The translations under genes were made by a program, and so were the position numbers. Under the pieces are notes generated by a model, which did no database searches, was not told the origin of the DNA, and worked only from the letters and a program-made list of their open reading frames with translations. From the NCBI GenBank assembly GCA_027577595.1, contig JANBRJ010000025.1, positions 124,001 to 188,000 on the forward strand: DNA of 64,000 nucleotides, written 5' to 3'. Source of the DNA: Coemansia sp. RSA 487. Taxonomy: Eukaryota; Kickxellomycota; Kickxellomycetes; Kickxellales; Kickxellaceae. Positions within the stretch are counted from its first letter, which is position 1. Each line of letters begins with the position of its first letter. Below, piece after piece: positions 52,662 through 61,498 of the stretch.

Positions 52662-53771
52662 ATGAACGATAACAAGATCAAACTGGAAATAAATCTGGCT
52701 CCCCCACTACCCGAACGCAAGTTTCTGCTTATTTGTGTCCAAAAGACCATCAAAGATTTGAAAAATGAAATAAGGCGGCGACTGGTCACACTCATACAGG
52801 AGCCCATTGCCCTTGTTTACGATGGCTTTGAACTTATGGACGATGACCTTGTAGCGGATCTGCTTTCCAACCGCGATTCCCTCATTGTCGTTCTTCAAGA
52901 GCACCTTCAACTCTATTATGCAAAAGACAGCTCCAGTCCGCCGTTGTATCCTTGCGAGTGCCAGAACAAGGTGAGTCGTCCTCCCGTATTCATCAGCAAA
53001 AAAGAACATGGCACGGATTCGCTGCAGGCCAAGCAGCCGCTCAAATTGAACAAGAGGATCTATCCGGCTGAGCTACTTTACGCTGACATCAAAACTACGC
53101 AAAATAAATCCATTACGAATATTACTGATAAATCTATTGGCAAAAGTATATCCAAGAGTAGCAAGAACAGCAGCAGTAGAACCTCTAATGCCTCAAGAAG
53201 CAGTGAGGAAACTACAAGTAGTGGCAGTAGTAGTGGCAGCAGCAGCAGCAGCAACAGTTCGGATGAGACTGCAGCTTGCAAAATATGCGATGGCAAGCTG
53301 TATCCTGATACAGAACATATTTGTTTCGATCAGACTTCTGGCTCCAGCAACGAGTCGCCAGAGGCAATGCCGTTAGATCGACTGTCAGTGTCAGACTCAT
53401 TTAAGGAGCGTATACAAAAACTAACCATACCAGAAATACTTTGGCTTGACGATGCCAGTCCCAAAGACGCTCGCCCTGGGCATATTATTGCATACAAGGC
53501 TCTTGAAATTGCCTCAAATGTCACTCCAGTGGTTAGCAACTACAGGATAGCAGAGATCGTTGAAACACACGAGAACGGATCACTGTCAGTTCAAATATTG
53601 CGCGAATTCAGACATGGTAAAGAGACAAGTAGCGATGTTGACTCATCCGTAAAGCAGAGACGTGCAAACCTTTTGAACAGTAGCAATTCAAGTGCAGAAC
53701 CTGGTCTCACTGACAGTGCTCTTGTTGTCCTCGATCCTGCTTTAATATATAACCTCAAGTTTCTTAGATAA
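52662..53771 (+). CDS. Coilin-like protein (Cajal-body component)
   Basis: The 369-residue protein starts at the ATG of MNDNKIKLEINLAPPLPE. Residues 5-90 form a ubiquitin-like segment (LLICVQKTIKDLKNEIRRRL; LIQEPIALVYDGFELMDDDL; SNRDSLIVVL) that matches the coilin N-terminus, which mediates self-association. The middle is disordered, Ser/Asn/Lys-rich, with a CxxC-x-H-x-C-like patch (ACKICDGKLYPDTEHIC). The C-terminal 120 residues resemble the coilin atypical Tudor domain. GHIIAYKALEIASNVTPVVS and NYRIAEIVETHENGSLSVQI line up with GEKIAFKLLEL and DYKEGRILSHN in human coilin. The last strand (VVLDPALIYNLKF) fits DPRLII of the vertebrate protein. Coilin organises Cajal bodies and snRNP maturation; a fission-yeast homologue (Mug174) has been proposed. 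An AATAAA is at about 53817. Confidence 0.75.
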   Translation: MNDNKIKLEINLAPPLPERKFLLICVQKTIKDLKNEIRRRLVTLIQEPIALVYDGFELMDDDLVADLLSNRDSLIVVLQEHLQLYYAKDSSSPPLYPCECQNKVSRPPVFISKKEHGTDSLQAKQPLKLNKRIYPAELLYADIKTTQNKSITNITDKSIGKSISKSSKNSSSRTSNASRSSEETTSSGSSSGSSSSSNSSDETAACKICDGKLYPDTEHICFDQTSGSSNESPEAMPLDRLSVSDSFKERIQKLTIPEILWLDDASPKDARPGHIIAYKALEIASNVTPVVSNYRIAEIVETHENGSLSVQILREFRHGKETSSDVDSSVKQRRANLLNSSNSSAEPGLTDSALVVLDPALIYNLKFLR

Positions 53772-53853
53772 ACACTCTCGAATGTATAGTATATTTTTTG
53801 GATTGATTGAAAGCAAATAAAGAAAGTTAAAGCTTGAAACGCAAATATGAGAA

Positions 53854-54855
53854 CTAATAGCGCGCACCTTGGATGCTGGCAATGTCAACAAGCTTTCTTA
53901 GTTCCTGAAGTTCATCGTCAGACAGCTTGATCTGGCCAACTACGACATCCTCCTCAAGATATTTGGATCTCTTGGTTCTAGGAATGGCAATCATGTTGTC
54001 ATATTGAGCAAGCAGCCATGCAAGGGCCAGCTGCTCTGGCTTGCGATTGTATTTCTTGACCATGGATTCGAACGAGTCAATGAGCTTTAGGTTGTTCTCG
54101 AAATTCACCGGCCTGAAGGGCGAACTGGTGCGACGCCAGTCATCCTTGTCCAGATCATCAATGTTACGAATATTTCCGGCTAACACTCCATGGCCAAGCG
54201 GCGAATAGACAACAACCGTAATTCCCAGCTCGCGGCAGGTATCAAGCACACCGTCAGCCTTGACATGGGTAGACCATGCACTGTATTCGATCTAGACTGC
54301 GGCAATAGGATGGACCTTGTGCACACGGCGAATCTGATCAGGCGTAACCTTGGAAAGGCCAACGAAGCGCACCTTTCCTTCCTTGACAAGCTCAGCCATT
54401 GCGGCAACAGTCTCCTCGATTGGTGTGGTTGGATCCACCCGATGAATGCAGTACAGATCAATATAGTCGATACCAAGATGCTCGAGACTATCTTCAGCAG
54501 CTTGGCGTACATAGTCAGGCTTTCCGTTGATACCATTGATATAATCTATAAAATTACCGCCATCGCCAGACTTGCGCTCCCGTGCAGTTAATCCAAACTT
54601 GGTGCACAGAAAAACCTCCTTGCGACGTTTCTTCAATACACGGAAGAGCAGCCTCTCATCGTGTCCGAGATCGTATGTATCGGCAGTGTCCCAGAAAGTG
54701 CAGCCGATGTCGATAGCATGGTTGAGAGTCTTGACGGATTCGTCGTCATCGACAGCTCCGTAGACGACTGACATGGGCACGGTGCCCAAACCGATACGAG
54801 ACAGGCGGATTATGTCGCCAGGGATGCCGAGTTTGATGGTAGAAATGGTAGTCAT
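53854..54855 (-). pseudogene. Aldo-keto reductase, YakC/AKR13-like, interrupted by one stop codon (AKR3 of array B)
   Basis: Full-length copy (333 codons, start MTTISTIKLGIPGDIIRL) whose frame is intact except for codon 188. That codon is TAG at 54292-54294, where all paralogues have Gln (AAVQ-x-EYSAW); a single C-to-T change explains it. Upstream of the stop the catalytic tetrad D56, Y61, K86 and H138 is preserved. Downstream the cofactor region (MIAIPRTKRSKYLEED) and tail ASIQGARY are still readable in the same frame. The TATA-like box also remains. The lesion is therefore recent, a strain polymorphism, a sequencing error, or a site of stop read-through. A 187-residue product would lack the C-terminal part of the barrel and most NADPH contacts. 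It is most like AKR2 (VDDDES, WSTHV, IQG-x-RY). Confidence 0.85.
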
Positions 54856-55543
54856 TGCTTGCGACTTGAGAGGGTATAGCTATGTTGTTGTCACTGAGAA
54901 TTCAATATGTGGCGGGGAAGGGTTGCTGGTTTGTATTGTTTGAACAGTTTTGCTTAGCCAGCTCCTCCACGCCTCTATTTATGTATTTTGATGTTAGCAG
55001 AGCATCAAGTCTATGGTTTATCACAACAGAGGAGATAGAGTGCCTACGCAACTATGTAATGGCATGGGTACAGCGTGGTATTACACGTTGGGTGGATTTC
55101 TTTTTCGCAAGTAGAATTACCAGTGCCAACTTGGAGTGCATATTATTCGAGTTACTCGTTTACACACTACTGGTTTGGTAATTTGTCAGCACAAGTTTGA
55201 GGAAACTATATTGGCTATACCAATACAACAGTATCATTAATTTTCAATCGACAAACACAAAAAAAGCGGGAACACTGACGATATCGGACAAGATGAACAG
55301 CTTTTAATCCGCGGGAAAAAGCATGCAGCAAAAACCCATCCAAAACGTTTCCATGTCCATTATGATGATGTCATTTTCACTGTTAACATCCCTGTTTGTT
55401 ACTCAAGCAAGATACAGAACTGAATAGGTATTTCGTTCGAAGAAGCGTAACTAGACTAGGTGTATTTGTCAGTAACACACTCTACGCTAAGAAAACAGGC
55501 AGGATATTATTTGAAAAGGAATATATTCTGATAAATAAAAGCA
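54856..55543. other. Intergenic: AKR3 promoter and MFS5 3' flank
   Basis: A 688-bp spacer. The TATA-like box of AKR3 is listed separately. Otherwise no feature. Confidence 0.6.
54973..54985 (-). promoter_or_regulatory. TATA-like box of AKR3
   Basis: On the minus strand it reads TACATAAATAGAG, about 120 nt upstream of the ATG. The ATAAATAGA core is shared with AKR2 and AKR4. Confidence 0.5.
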
Positions 55544-57121
55544 TTAGCTAGGCTCTTCCGATCTAGCGTTGGTAGAATCCCCGTTCACAGATGTGCGATT
55601 TTGCTCATCGGATCCGGAGGCAAATGTATTAACTGAGTTGGGGATTTTTAGAGTCATATACCACGTAACTACAAGCAAAATACCACTGAATATCCAGGCA
55701 AAATGCGAATTAAACGGATAAGGGAACGAGTGCCTGATAGACCAACTCCATAGGTATCCGGAAGTGAGCGGACCAACCATAAAAGCAATCGAATTAAGCT
55801 GATTCTGTAATCCGGTAATAAAACCAAGACAATTCTTTCTTGGCGCAACATTTGAAACTAGAATATTTACACTAGTGAAGGATAGTATGTCACCAACCAT
55901 TCTAGTATAGGACTCTATCAGTATGAATCCCCAGAACAGACAGCCTCCCCAAGAGAGATATCCAAGGATATTGAAACTAGCCAGAATTCTGGTAGAATTG
56001 CCCATGTACTTTGCCAAATTTGAAAGAAATGGAAGTGTGGTACTAAACACCGTCAGCCACAAGATTCCCCGTCTGTAACATGCCAATGCGCCGTACTTGC
56101 TTTCGTCTCTCGGATATATAACCAGTTGAACGTATATTACGAACATGCTGCATAATGCAAGTGTGAATCCGATGGTTCGTGCATCCATTCCTAGTCCTCC
56201 GTCAGCGATATCTGTGGCAGTAAATATGGGGTAAAGCTGGTTGTGCATTGAAATGGCAAGGCACAACATGGTGTTTGTTACAAGAATGCGGATAGCTGTA
56301 GGTGTCAAGATATCCCACTTAGATAGAGGCTTTAGTATCGTATTGTTTTCGCATCTGCCTTCCTCACTTTGTGTTTCGGATACAAGTGGCGTGGTTTCTA
56401 AAGCTGCACTATTGATCGGAGCTGGAGCTGACTTTATGACTAGAGTTTCTTCCAGACAAAAGAATCCAACGACCAAGCCAAAAAAACTTATCGCTGAGCC
56501 AAAAAGACAGGGAAGCAAGTATGGATACTCGCGGAACAGTACAGAATTCCCAAAGAGCCAAGGATAATTCTTTACTGGATCAACTAACAAACCGCCAACC
56601 ACGCCTCCAAGCATCGACCCAAAATGCCACGTGAATGGAAGCATAGCCATGACACGAGCACGGTTTGTGTCGTCAGAGATCTCTACAGCAATGGGTTTAA
56701 TAACAAAAGAGCTTCCTGTGAAGAAACCGTTAAGGCAGCGAACAACCAGTGCCCATGTAAAGGATTTTGAGACACCAAACAGTGCAAACGTCAACAGATC
56801 GCCCACTAGCCCGATGAGTACCACTGGACGCCGGCCAATACGATCAGAAAGAATGCCCCAATACATAATGGTCAAGATCCTTAAAAATTGAAAAGAAGTA
56901 AAAAGAAGACCAGCATAGAAAGCAATATCTTTTGGATCATGGACTACATCGAATTCTCCGACCATCTGGTATATGAAAGGAAGAATCAAGTTGAAGCCCA
57001 CTGGTTCTGTCAGTCGTACTGCTAGAAGCACTGCAAGTTTACTCCAGGGCAGCGGCGTTTCGCTAACAACAGCGTTGCCATCTCGAGTCTGTATTTGTCT
57101 ACTCGTCCTCATATTTGCCAT
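55544..57121 (-). CDS. MFS transporter, DHA1/ZIFL-like (MFS5 of array B)
   Basis: The protein has 525 residues from MANMRTSRQIQTRDGN. The frame happens to stay open 60 codons further, but that stretch (from MLNTPEIGGTDPLRGPQ) corresponds to non-coding upstream DNA of MFS1 and MFS6. I therefore reject it as a long N-terminus. About 12 membrane segments; motif A WGILSDRIGRRPVVLIG; AEISDDTNRARVMAM is present as VEISDDTNRARVMAM. The loop motif is ETTPLVSETQSEEG. Near segment 10 it has ESYTRMVGDILSF, where the others have IRMYGD, so this conserved spot has changed. Closest to MFS2. Substrate unknown. Confidence 0.9.
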   Translation of the reverse strand: MANMRTSRQIQTRDGNAVVSETPLPWSKLAVLLAVRLTEPVGFNLILPFIYQMVGEFDVVHDPKDIAFYAGLLFTSFQFLRILTIMYWGILSDRIGRRPVVLIGLVGDLLTFALFGVSKSFTWALVVRCLNGFFTGSSFVIKPIAVEISDDTNRARVMAMLPFTWHFGSMLGGVVGGLLVDPVKNYPWLFGNSVLFREYPYLLPCLFGSAISFFGLVVGFFCLEETLVIKSAPAPINSAALETTPLVSETQSEEGRCENNTILKPLSKWDILTPTAIRILVTNTMLCLAISMHNQLYPIFTATDIADGGLGMDARTIGFTLALCSMFVIYVQLVIYPRDESKYGALACYRRGILWLTVFSTTLPFLSNLAKYMGNSTRILASFNILGYLSWGGCLFWGFILIESYTRMVGDILSFTSVNILVSNVAPRKNCLGFITGLQNQLNSIAFMVGPLTSGYLWSWSIRHSFPYPFNSHFAWIFSGILLVVTWYMTLKIPNSVNTFASGSDEQNRTSVNGDSTNARSEEPS

Positions 57122-57743
57122 TATTTCATGTGTGTATAACTCCAAATAAGCAACTAATAAATTGATACTGCATTTAAATAAAGAAGAGCAAGAGGGATAG
57201 ATGATGTTTGGTGGAAAGGAAAAGATTGCAGTTTCGGATACTACATTTCTTTGTGGTCCTCGTAGCGGATCTGTTCCTCCTATTTCTGGAGTATTAAGCA
57301 TTGTACTGAGTTATGAGATTTCCCATGTGCATTGATGAGCACACATGCTGAGCACAAGCTTGCAAAAATCGCTCGCAAATCAATGTCAAGAGGCATAAAT
57401 ATCCTGCTCCAAAAAAATCAAGCACTGAAAGATCTGTTTTTTTAGCATGATAGTGCGCTTTGGTATAGTTTAAAGGCTGGCCAATGGCCATCGAGTATAT
57501 AGTACCGTGCGATTAAATGGTTTGAAATAATATCCTGTCCATACAATAACATTAATTTCCTTCAAGGTAGGGCAAAAGTTTCTCTGGATGGGATGATTTC
57601 ATACTTTATATTGCTTTTATTGCATGCCATTTTGCGAACGACCGCAAGAGATAGAACTTGGCTATTTAAGAATGGTATTTACCTTATAACGCAAGAAGGA
57701 GTAATACTGAAAGAAAAGATATTTGCCAAAAACAGCAATAAGC
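57122..57743 (-). promoter_or_regulatory. MFS5 upstream region with conserved block
   Basis: The first 180 bases above MFS5 match the region above MFS2 (CCAAATAAGCAACTAA; GATGTTTGGTG). They share the GGA-x-CACAAAGAAATG segment with MFS1 and MFS6. A minus-strand ATGCTTAATACTCC starts at 57301. The remainder is AT-rich 3' flank of MFS6. Confidence 0.55.
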
Positions 57744-59321
57744 TTAGTTGAGGTCCGCGGGACCAGTGTTGTTGGGTTCATCGTTTGAATTAGCACGACT
57801 TTGCTCGCTGGATTCTGATGCAAACGCGTTGACCGAATCGGGAATGCCCTGAGATATATACCACGCAGTTAATAGCCAAACACAGCTGAATACCCAGGCA
57901 AAATGGGAATTGAATGGATAAGGGAATGAGTTCTTGATGGACCAGCTCCAGAGGGATCCCGAAATGATAGGACCAATAATAAACATAACCGAATTGGTTT
58001 GCTGTTGCAGCCCGTTGAGAAATCCAAGGCAATTCTTTCTTGGGGCAACGTTTATAATCAGAATATAGATACCAGTGAAGGCCAACGTATCACCATACAT
58101 GCGAATATAAAGCTCCACAAACAATAAACCCCAGAACAAACAGTTCCCCCCAGAGAGCTGTCCAAAAACATTAAAACTAGCTAGAATTCTGGTAGAATTG
58201 CCCATATACTTTGCCAAGGCCGAAAATAGTGGAAGTGTGGTACCAAAAACTGTCAGCCACAAGAACCCACGCCTGTAGCATACAAGTGTACCATGTTTGC
58301 GTTCGTCTTTGTGGTATACAACCAACTGCAGATATACTACGAGCATACTGCACAGCATAAGCGTGAAACCAATGGTTCGTGCATCCATTCCAAGTCCTCC
58401 GTCGGCAATATCTGTAGCAGCAAATATCGGGTAAAGTTGATTATGCATTGAAATGGCAAGGCACAAACCTACGTTTGTTGCAAGGAGGCGTATAACCGTA
58501 GGCGTTAGAATATCCCTTATAGAAAGCGGCTCCAGCATCGCATTATTATCGCATCCACCTTCTTCGCGTTGCACCTCAGATACAAGGGGAGTCGTCTCTG
58601 AAGCGGCATCTTTAGTCAGAGCTGTGGTTGGCTTTATGGCTAGAGTTTCTTCCAGATAAAAGAAGCCAACACCCAAGCCAAACAAACTTATCGCCGAGTT
58701 TACTAGACATGGAAATAAATACGGATACTCGCGGAACAAGATGGAATCACCGAAAAGCCAAGGATAGTTTTTTACAGGGTCAACCGTCAAACCGCCAACT
58801 GCACCGCCAAGCATGGTACCGACATGCCATAACAACGGAAACATAGACAACATGCGTACGCGATTTGTGTCGTCAGATATCTCTGCAATCATGGGCCGGA
58901 TGACAACATTACCTGCTGTAAAGAAGCCGTTGAGACAGCGGATAGTCACCGCCCAAGCAAATGACTTTGATACGCCAAACAAAGCATATGTTAACAGGTA
59001 TCCCAATAACCCAAAGAGCATCACTGGGCGCCGGCCAATACGGTCAGAGATACTGCCCCAGTACGTTACTGTTGGTATTCTTAAAAAGTGGAAGGATGTA
59101 AAAAGAATGCCAGCATAGAAAGCGATATCTTTTGGATCTCGAACTATGTCAAATCCACCGACCATCTCATACATGAAAGGCAGGATTATAGTATTGCCCA
59201 TGGGCTCGGTGAGTTGGACAGCAAAGAGTACTGCGAGTTTTCTCCAGGGCAGCGGCGTTTGCCTTGCAGGAGTGCTACCATCTCGAGTCTGTTCTTGTAT
59301 GCTTGTTTCCGTGCTTGACAT
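57744..59321 (-). CDS. MFS transporter, DHA1/ZIFL-like (MFS6 of array B)
   Basis: The 525-residue transporter from MSSTETSIQEQTRDGSTP has about 12 membrane segments. Motif A is slightly altered: WGSISDRIGRRPVML, with Ser for the second hydrophobic residue. AEISDDTNRVRMLSM and loop motif ETTPLVSEVQREEG are present. It pairs with MFS1: WRKLAVLFAVQLTEP, ELYIRMYGDTLAF, APRKNCLGF and the REEG loop are shared, and the upstream DNA is alike. The tail is Asn-rich (SNDEPNNTGPADLN). No frame damage is seen. Substrate unknown; export role inferred from family. Confidence 0.9.
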   Translation of the reverse strand: MSSTETSIQEQTRDGSTPARQTPLPWRKLAVLFAVQLTEPMGNTIILPFMYEMVGGFDIVRDPKDIAFYAGILFTSFHFLRIPTVTYWGSISDRIGRRPVMLFGLLGYLLTYALFGVSKSFAWAVTIRCLNGFFTAGNVVIRPMIAEISDDTNRVRMLSMFPLLWHVGTMLGGAVGGLTVDPVKNYPWLFGDSILFREYPYLFPCLVNSAISLFGLGVGFFYLEETLAIKPTTALTKDAASETTPLVSEVQREEGGCDNNAMLEPLSIRDILTPTVIRLLATNVGLCLAISMHNQLYPIFAATDIADGGLGMDARTIGFTLMLCSMLVVYLQLVVYHKDERKHGTLVCYRRGFLWLTVFGTTLPLFSALAKYMGNSTRILASFNVFGQLSGGNCLFWGLLFVELYIRMYGDTLAFTGIYILIINVAPRKNCLGFLNGLQQQTNSVMFIIGPIISGSLWSWSIKNSFPYPFNSHFAWVFSCVWLLTAWYISQGIPDSVNAFASESSEQSRANSNDEPNNTGPADLN

Positions 59322-59940
59322 AATAGCTAGTGTTTTGAACTATGAATAAACTGATAAATATATTTTTAATCAAGGTGCTTGAACGAGAGCAAAGAAAGAG
59401 AGATAGCCAAGAGGCAAAACAAAGATATTGATGGCCAACTCGGATGTTGCATTTCTTTGCAATCCTTATAAGATAATTGTTCCTTGAAACTCCTATTTTT
59501 GAAGCATAAAGCATTGCACTGAGCTAAAAAGATATTCCAGATTCACATACATGAAATTTGTGTTACAACAGATGTGCAAGATAAGTTTAAAAATCAATTT
59601 CTATTGGCACAGGCCACATGCTTCAAACAATCAATACCTGCAAAATCTATTGATCCGATTTCATTGTGCATGTCCGCATAATTTAGGCATTGGATAGTGG
59701 TAATCAAGTGTAGTGTGTATTGACATGCATTTAGCTGGATGCTATCCAGGAAACCACCTCGTGAATACGAAGACAGCAGATGGCTTTTATTTTGAGTAAA
59801 CTTCCTTCAACGAGTGATTTAATTTTAAACAGCACAGTTTAACAGCTAGAAAAGCAAATGTGCGCTGATATATTTAATAGCACAAGCTATAAAATAGAAG
59901 CGAATATAAAAAACCGCATATAAAAAGGAAATATTTAATG
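59322..59940 (-). promoter_or_regulatory. MFS6 upstream region with conserved block
   Basis: The 200 bases above MFS6 match those above MFS1, including GGCCATCAATATCTTTG-like sequence on the minus strand. An ATGCTTTATGCTTC begins at 59514. Beyond 59540 the DNA is AT-rich 3' flank of AKR4. Confidence 0.55.
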
Positions 59941-60945
59941 TTAAGTGCGGTTGCCTTGGATGTTTGCGCTATCAATGAGTAGCCTTAGTTTATTCAGGTC
60001 TTCGTCAGATAGCTTGATTTGGCTAGCAGCAAAGTTCTCCTCTAGGTATTTTATCTGTTTGGTTCCAGGAATGGCAATCAAGTTGTCGTACTGGGCGAGC
60101 AACCATGCAATTGCCAGTTGACCAGGCTTGCGGTTATATTTATTGGCCATATTCTCGATTGCGCTGATAAACTTGTCGTTATTGTCAGGGTTCTCCTGCT
60201 TAAAGCGCGGATGAGTGCGACGCCAGTCATCTTCCGAAAGACTGTCATGACTGCGGACTTTGCCGATTAACAGTCCATGACCAAGCGGTGAGTAAGCAAC
60301 AACCGCAATTCCTAGTTCGCGACAGGCGTCAAGCACACCGTTAGTCTCGATATCAGTACACCATGCACTGTATTCGACCTGGACTGCAGCGATCGGATGG
60401 GCCTTGTGCGCACGGCGCAGCTCATCCGCTGAGCAGTTTGACAGACCCAAGTAGTGCACTTTGCCTTCCTTGACCAGCTCAGCCATTGCAGCAATAGTCT
60501 CTTCAATTGGAGTGTCTGGATCACTAAAGTGTAAGTAATACAGATCGATGTAGTCGACTCCAAGCCGCTCGAGGCTTTCTTTAATGCACTTGCGCATATA
60601 GCTAGGCTTGCCATTGAAGCCAGTGATAAAATCGGTATGGTGGGAAACAGCCTCTCCAGGCTCGGGTTTACGTGTAACTACACCAAATTTGGTGCACAGA
60701 AAGACCTCGTTGCGGCGTTCCTTCAATACATGGGACAAAAGCTTTTCGGTGTGTCCAAGAGCATACATATTTGCGGTGTCCCAAAAAGTGCATCCGATGT
60801 CGATAGCGTGGTTGAGAACCTTGATAGATTCTTTGTCATCGACAGCTCCATAAACACGGGGCATGCTCATGGTCCCAAAGCCGATTCGAGGTACACGAAC
60901 CTTGTTTTTGGGAATGCCAAGTTCAATGGTAGGAATGGTCGTCAT
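59941..60945 (-). CDS. Aldo-keto reductase, YakC/AKR13-like (AKR4 of array B)
   Basis: An intact 334-residue enzyme from MTTIPTIELGIPKNKVRV. Tetrad D56 and Y61 (FWDTANMYA), K86 (FLCTKFG) and H139 (YYLHFSD). The cofactor segment is LIAIPGTKQIKYLEENFA and the tail SANIQGNRT. One residue is inserted between the Lys and His regions compared with AKR2. GLSNCSADELRRAHK and QVEYSAW are shared with AKR1 rather than with AKR2 or AKR3, while the two ends follow AKR2. That suggests mosaic evolution. NADPH-dependent carbonyl reduction in the cytosol is the family role; the substrate is unknown. Confidence 0.92.
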   Translation of the reverse strand: MTTIPTIELGIPKNKVRVPRIGFGTMSMPRVYGAVDDKESIKVLNHAIDIGCTFWDTANMYALGHTEKLLSHVLKERRNEVFLCTKFGVVTRKPEPGEAVSHHTDFITGFNGKPSYMRKCIKESLERLGVDYIDLYYLHFSDPDTPIEETIAAMAELVKEGKVHYLGLSNCSADELRRAHKAHPIAAVQVEYSAWCTDIETNGVLDACRELGIAVVAYSPLGHGLLIGKVRSHDSLSEDDWRRTHPRFKQENPDNNDKFISAIENMANKYNRKPGQLAIAWLLAQYDNLIAIPGTKQIKYLEENFAASQIKLSDEDLNKLRLLIDSANIQGNRT

Positions 60946-61498
60946 GGCCTATATGAGTTGAAGACAGGCGTTGCTTCTGCTTAGATCTGAAGATGTGATG
61001 TATATTGTTGGAATATTTTCGCTCAAAGCTATCAACCAGATCTCTATTTATTTCCACTGAAAAGGTGTCAAGATCACAATTTATATTATAAAAAGATAAA
61101 CTTGGTAGATTTTGCGTGCTCATAAGAACAATGAATTAATACACAAAAAGCAAAAGGTGGAATCCATTCGGATTTTGATTTTCAATAATGGTAAATTCTG
61201 CTGCCATGGCCGCAGCAAAAGACATGGCCAGCCTTTCTAAATTCTAAATCAAAAAGATATACGAATGAAGCTTGCGAAATTCGTGGGAGAACATTGTAGA
61301 ATTCAATCCGAAATGTTTCCGTACCTTTATGTGTTGTGCTTGATGCTGATTTAATACGCACCATCCAAGATTATGCGCGAAAATGTAATCTAGTAATAGG
61401 AAATCTGGTAAAACATGCTTTCTTGGCAACGAGGCTGACTGAGTGAAGTTTTAAAATAATACTATTGAAAATATGTACTTGTTCATGGTAAAAAAAAG
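60946..61498. other. Intergenic: AKR4 promoter and MFS7 3' flank
   Basis: A 553-bp AT-rich spacer with the TATA-like box of AKR4. No other feature. Confidence 0.6.
61042..61055 (-). promoter_or_regulatory. TATA-like box of AKR4
   Basis: On the minus strand it reads GGAAATAAATAGAG, about 100 nt upstream of the ATG. Same ATAAATAGA core as AKR2 and AKR3. Confidence 0.5.

Noticed and set aside
57122-57301. 60-codon in-frame N-terminal extension of MFS5
   Set aside because: The same DNA is non-coding (out of frame or stopped) upstream of MFS1 and MFS6, and all paralogues start at the downstream ATG.
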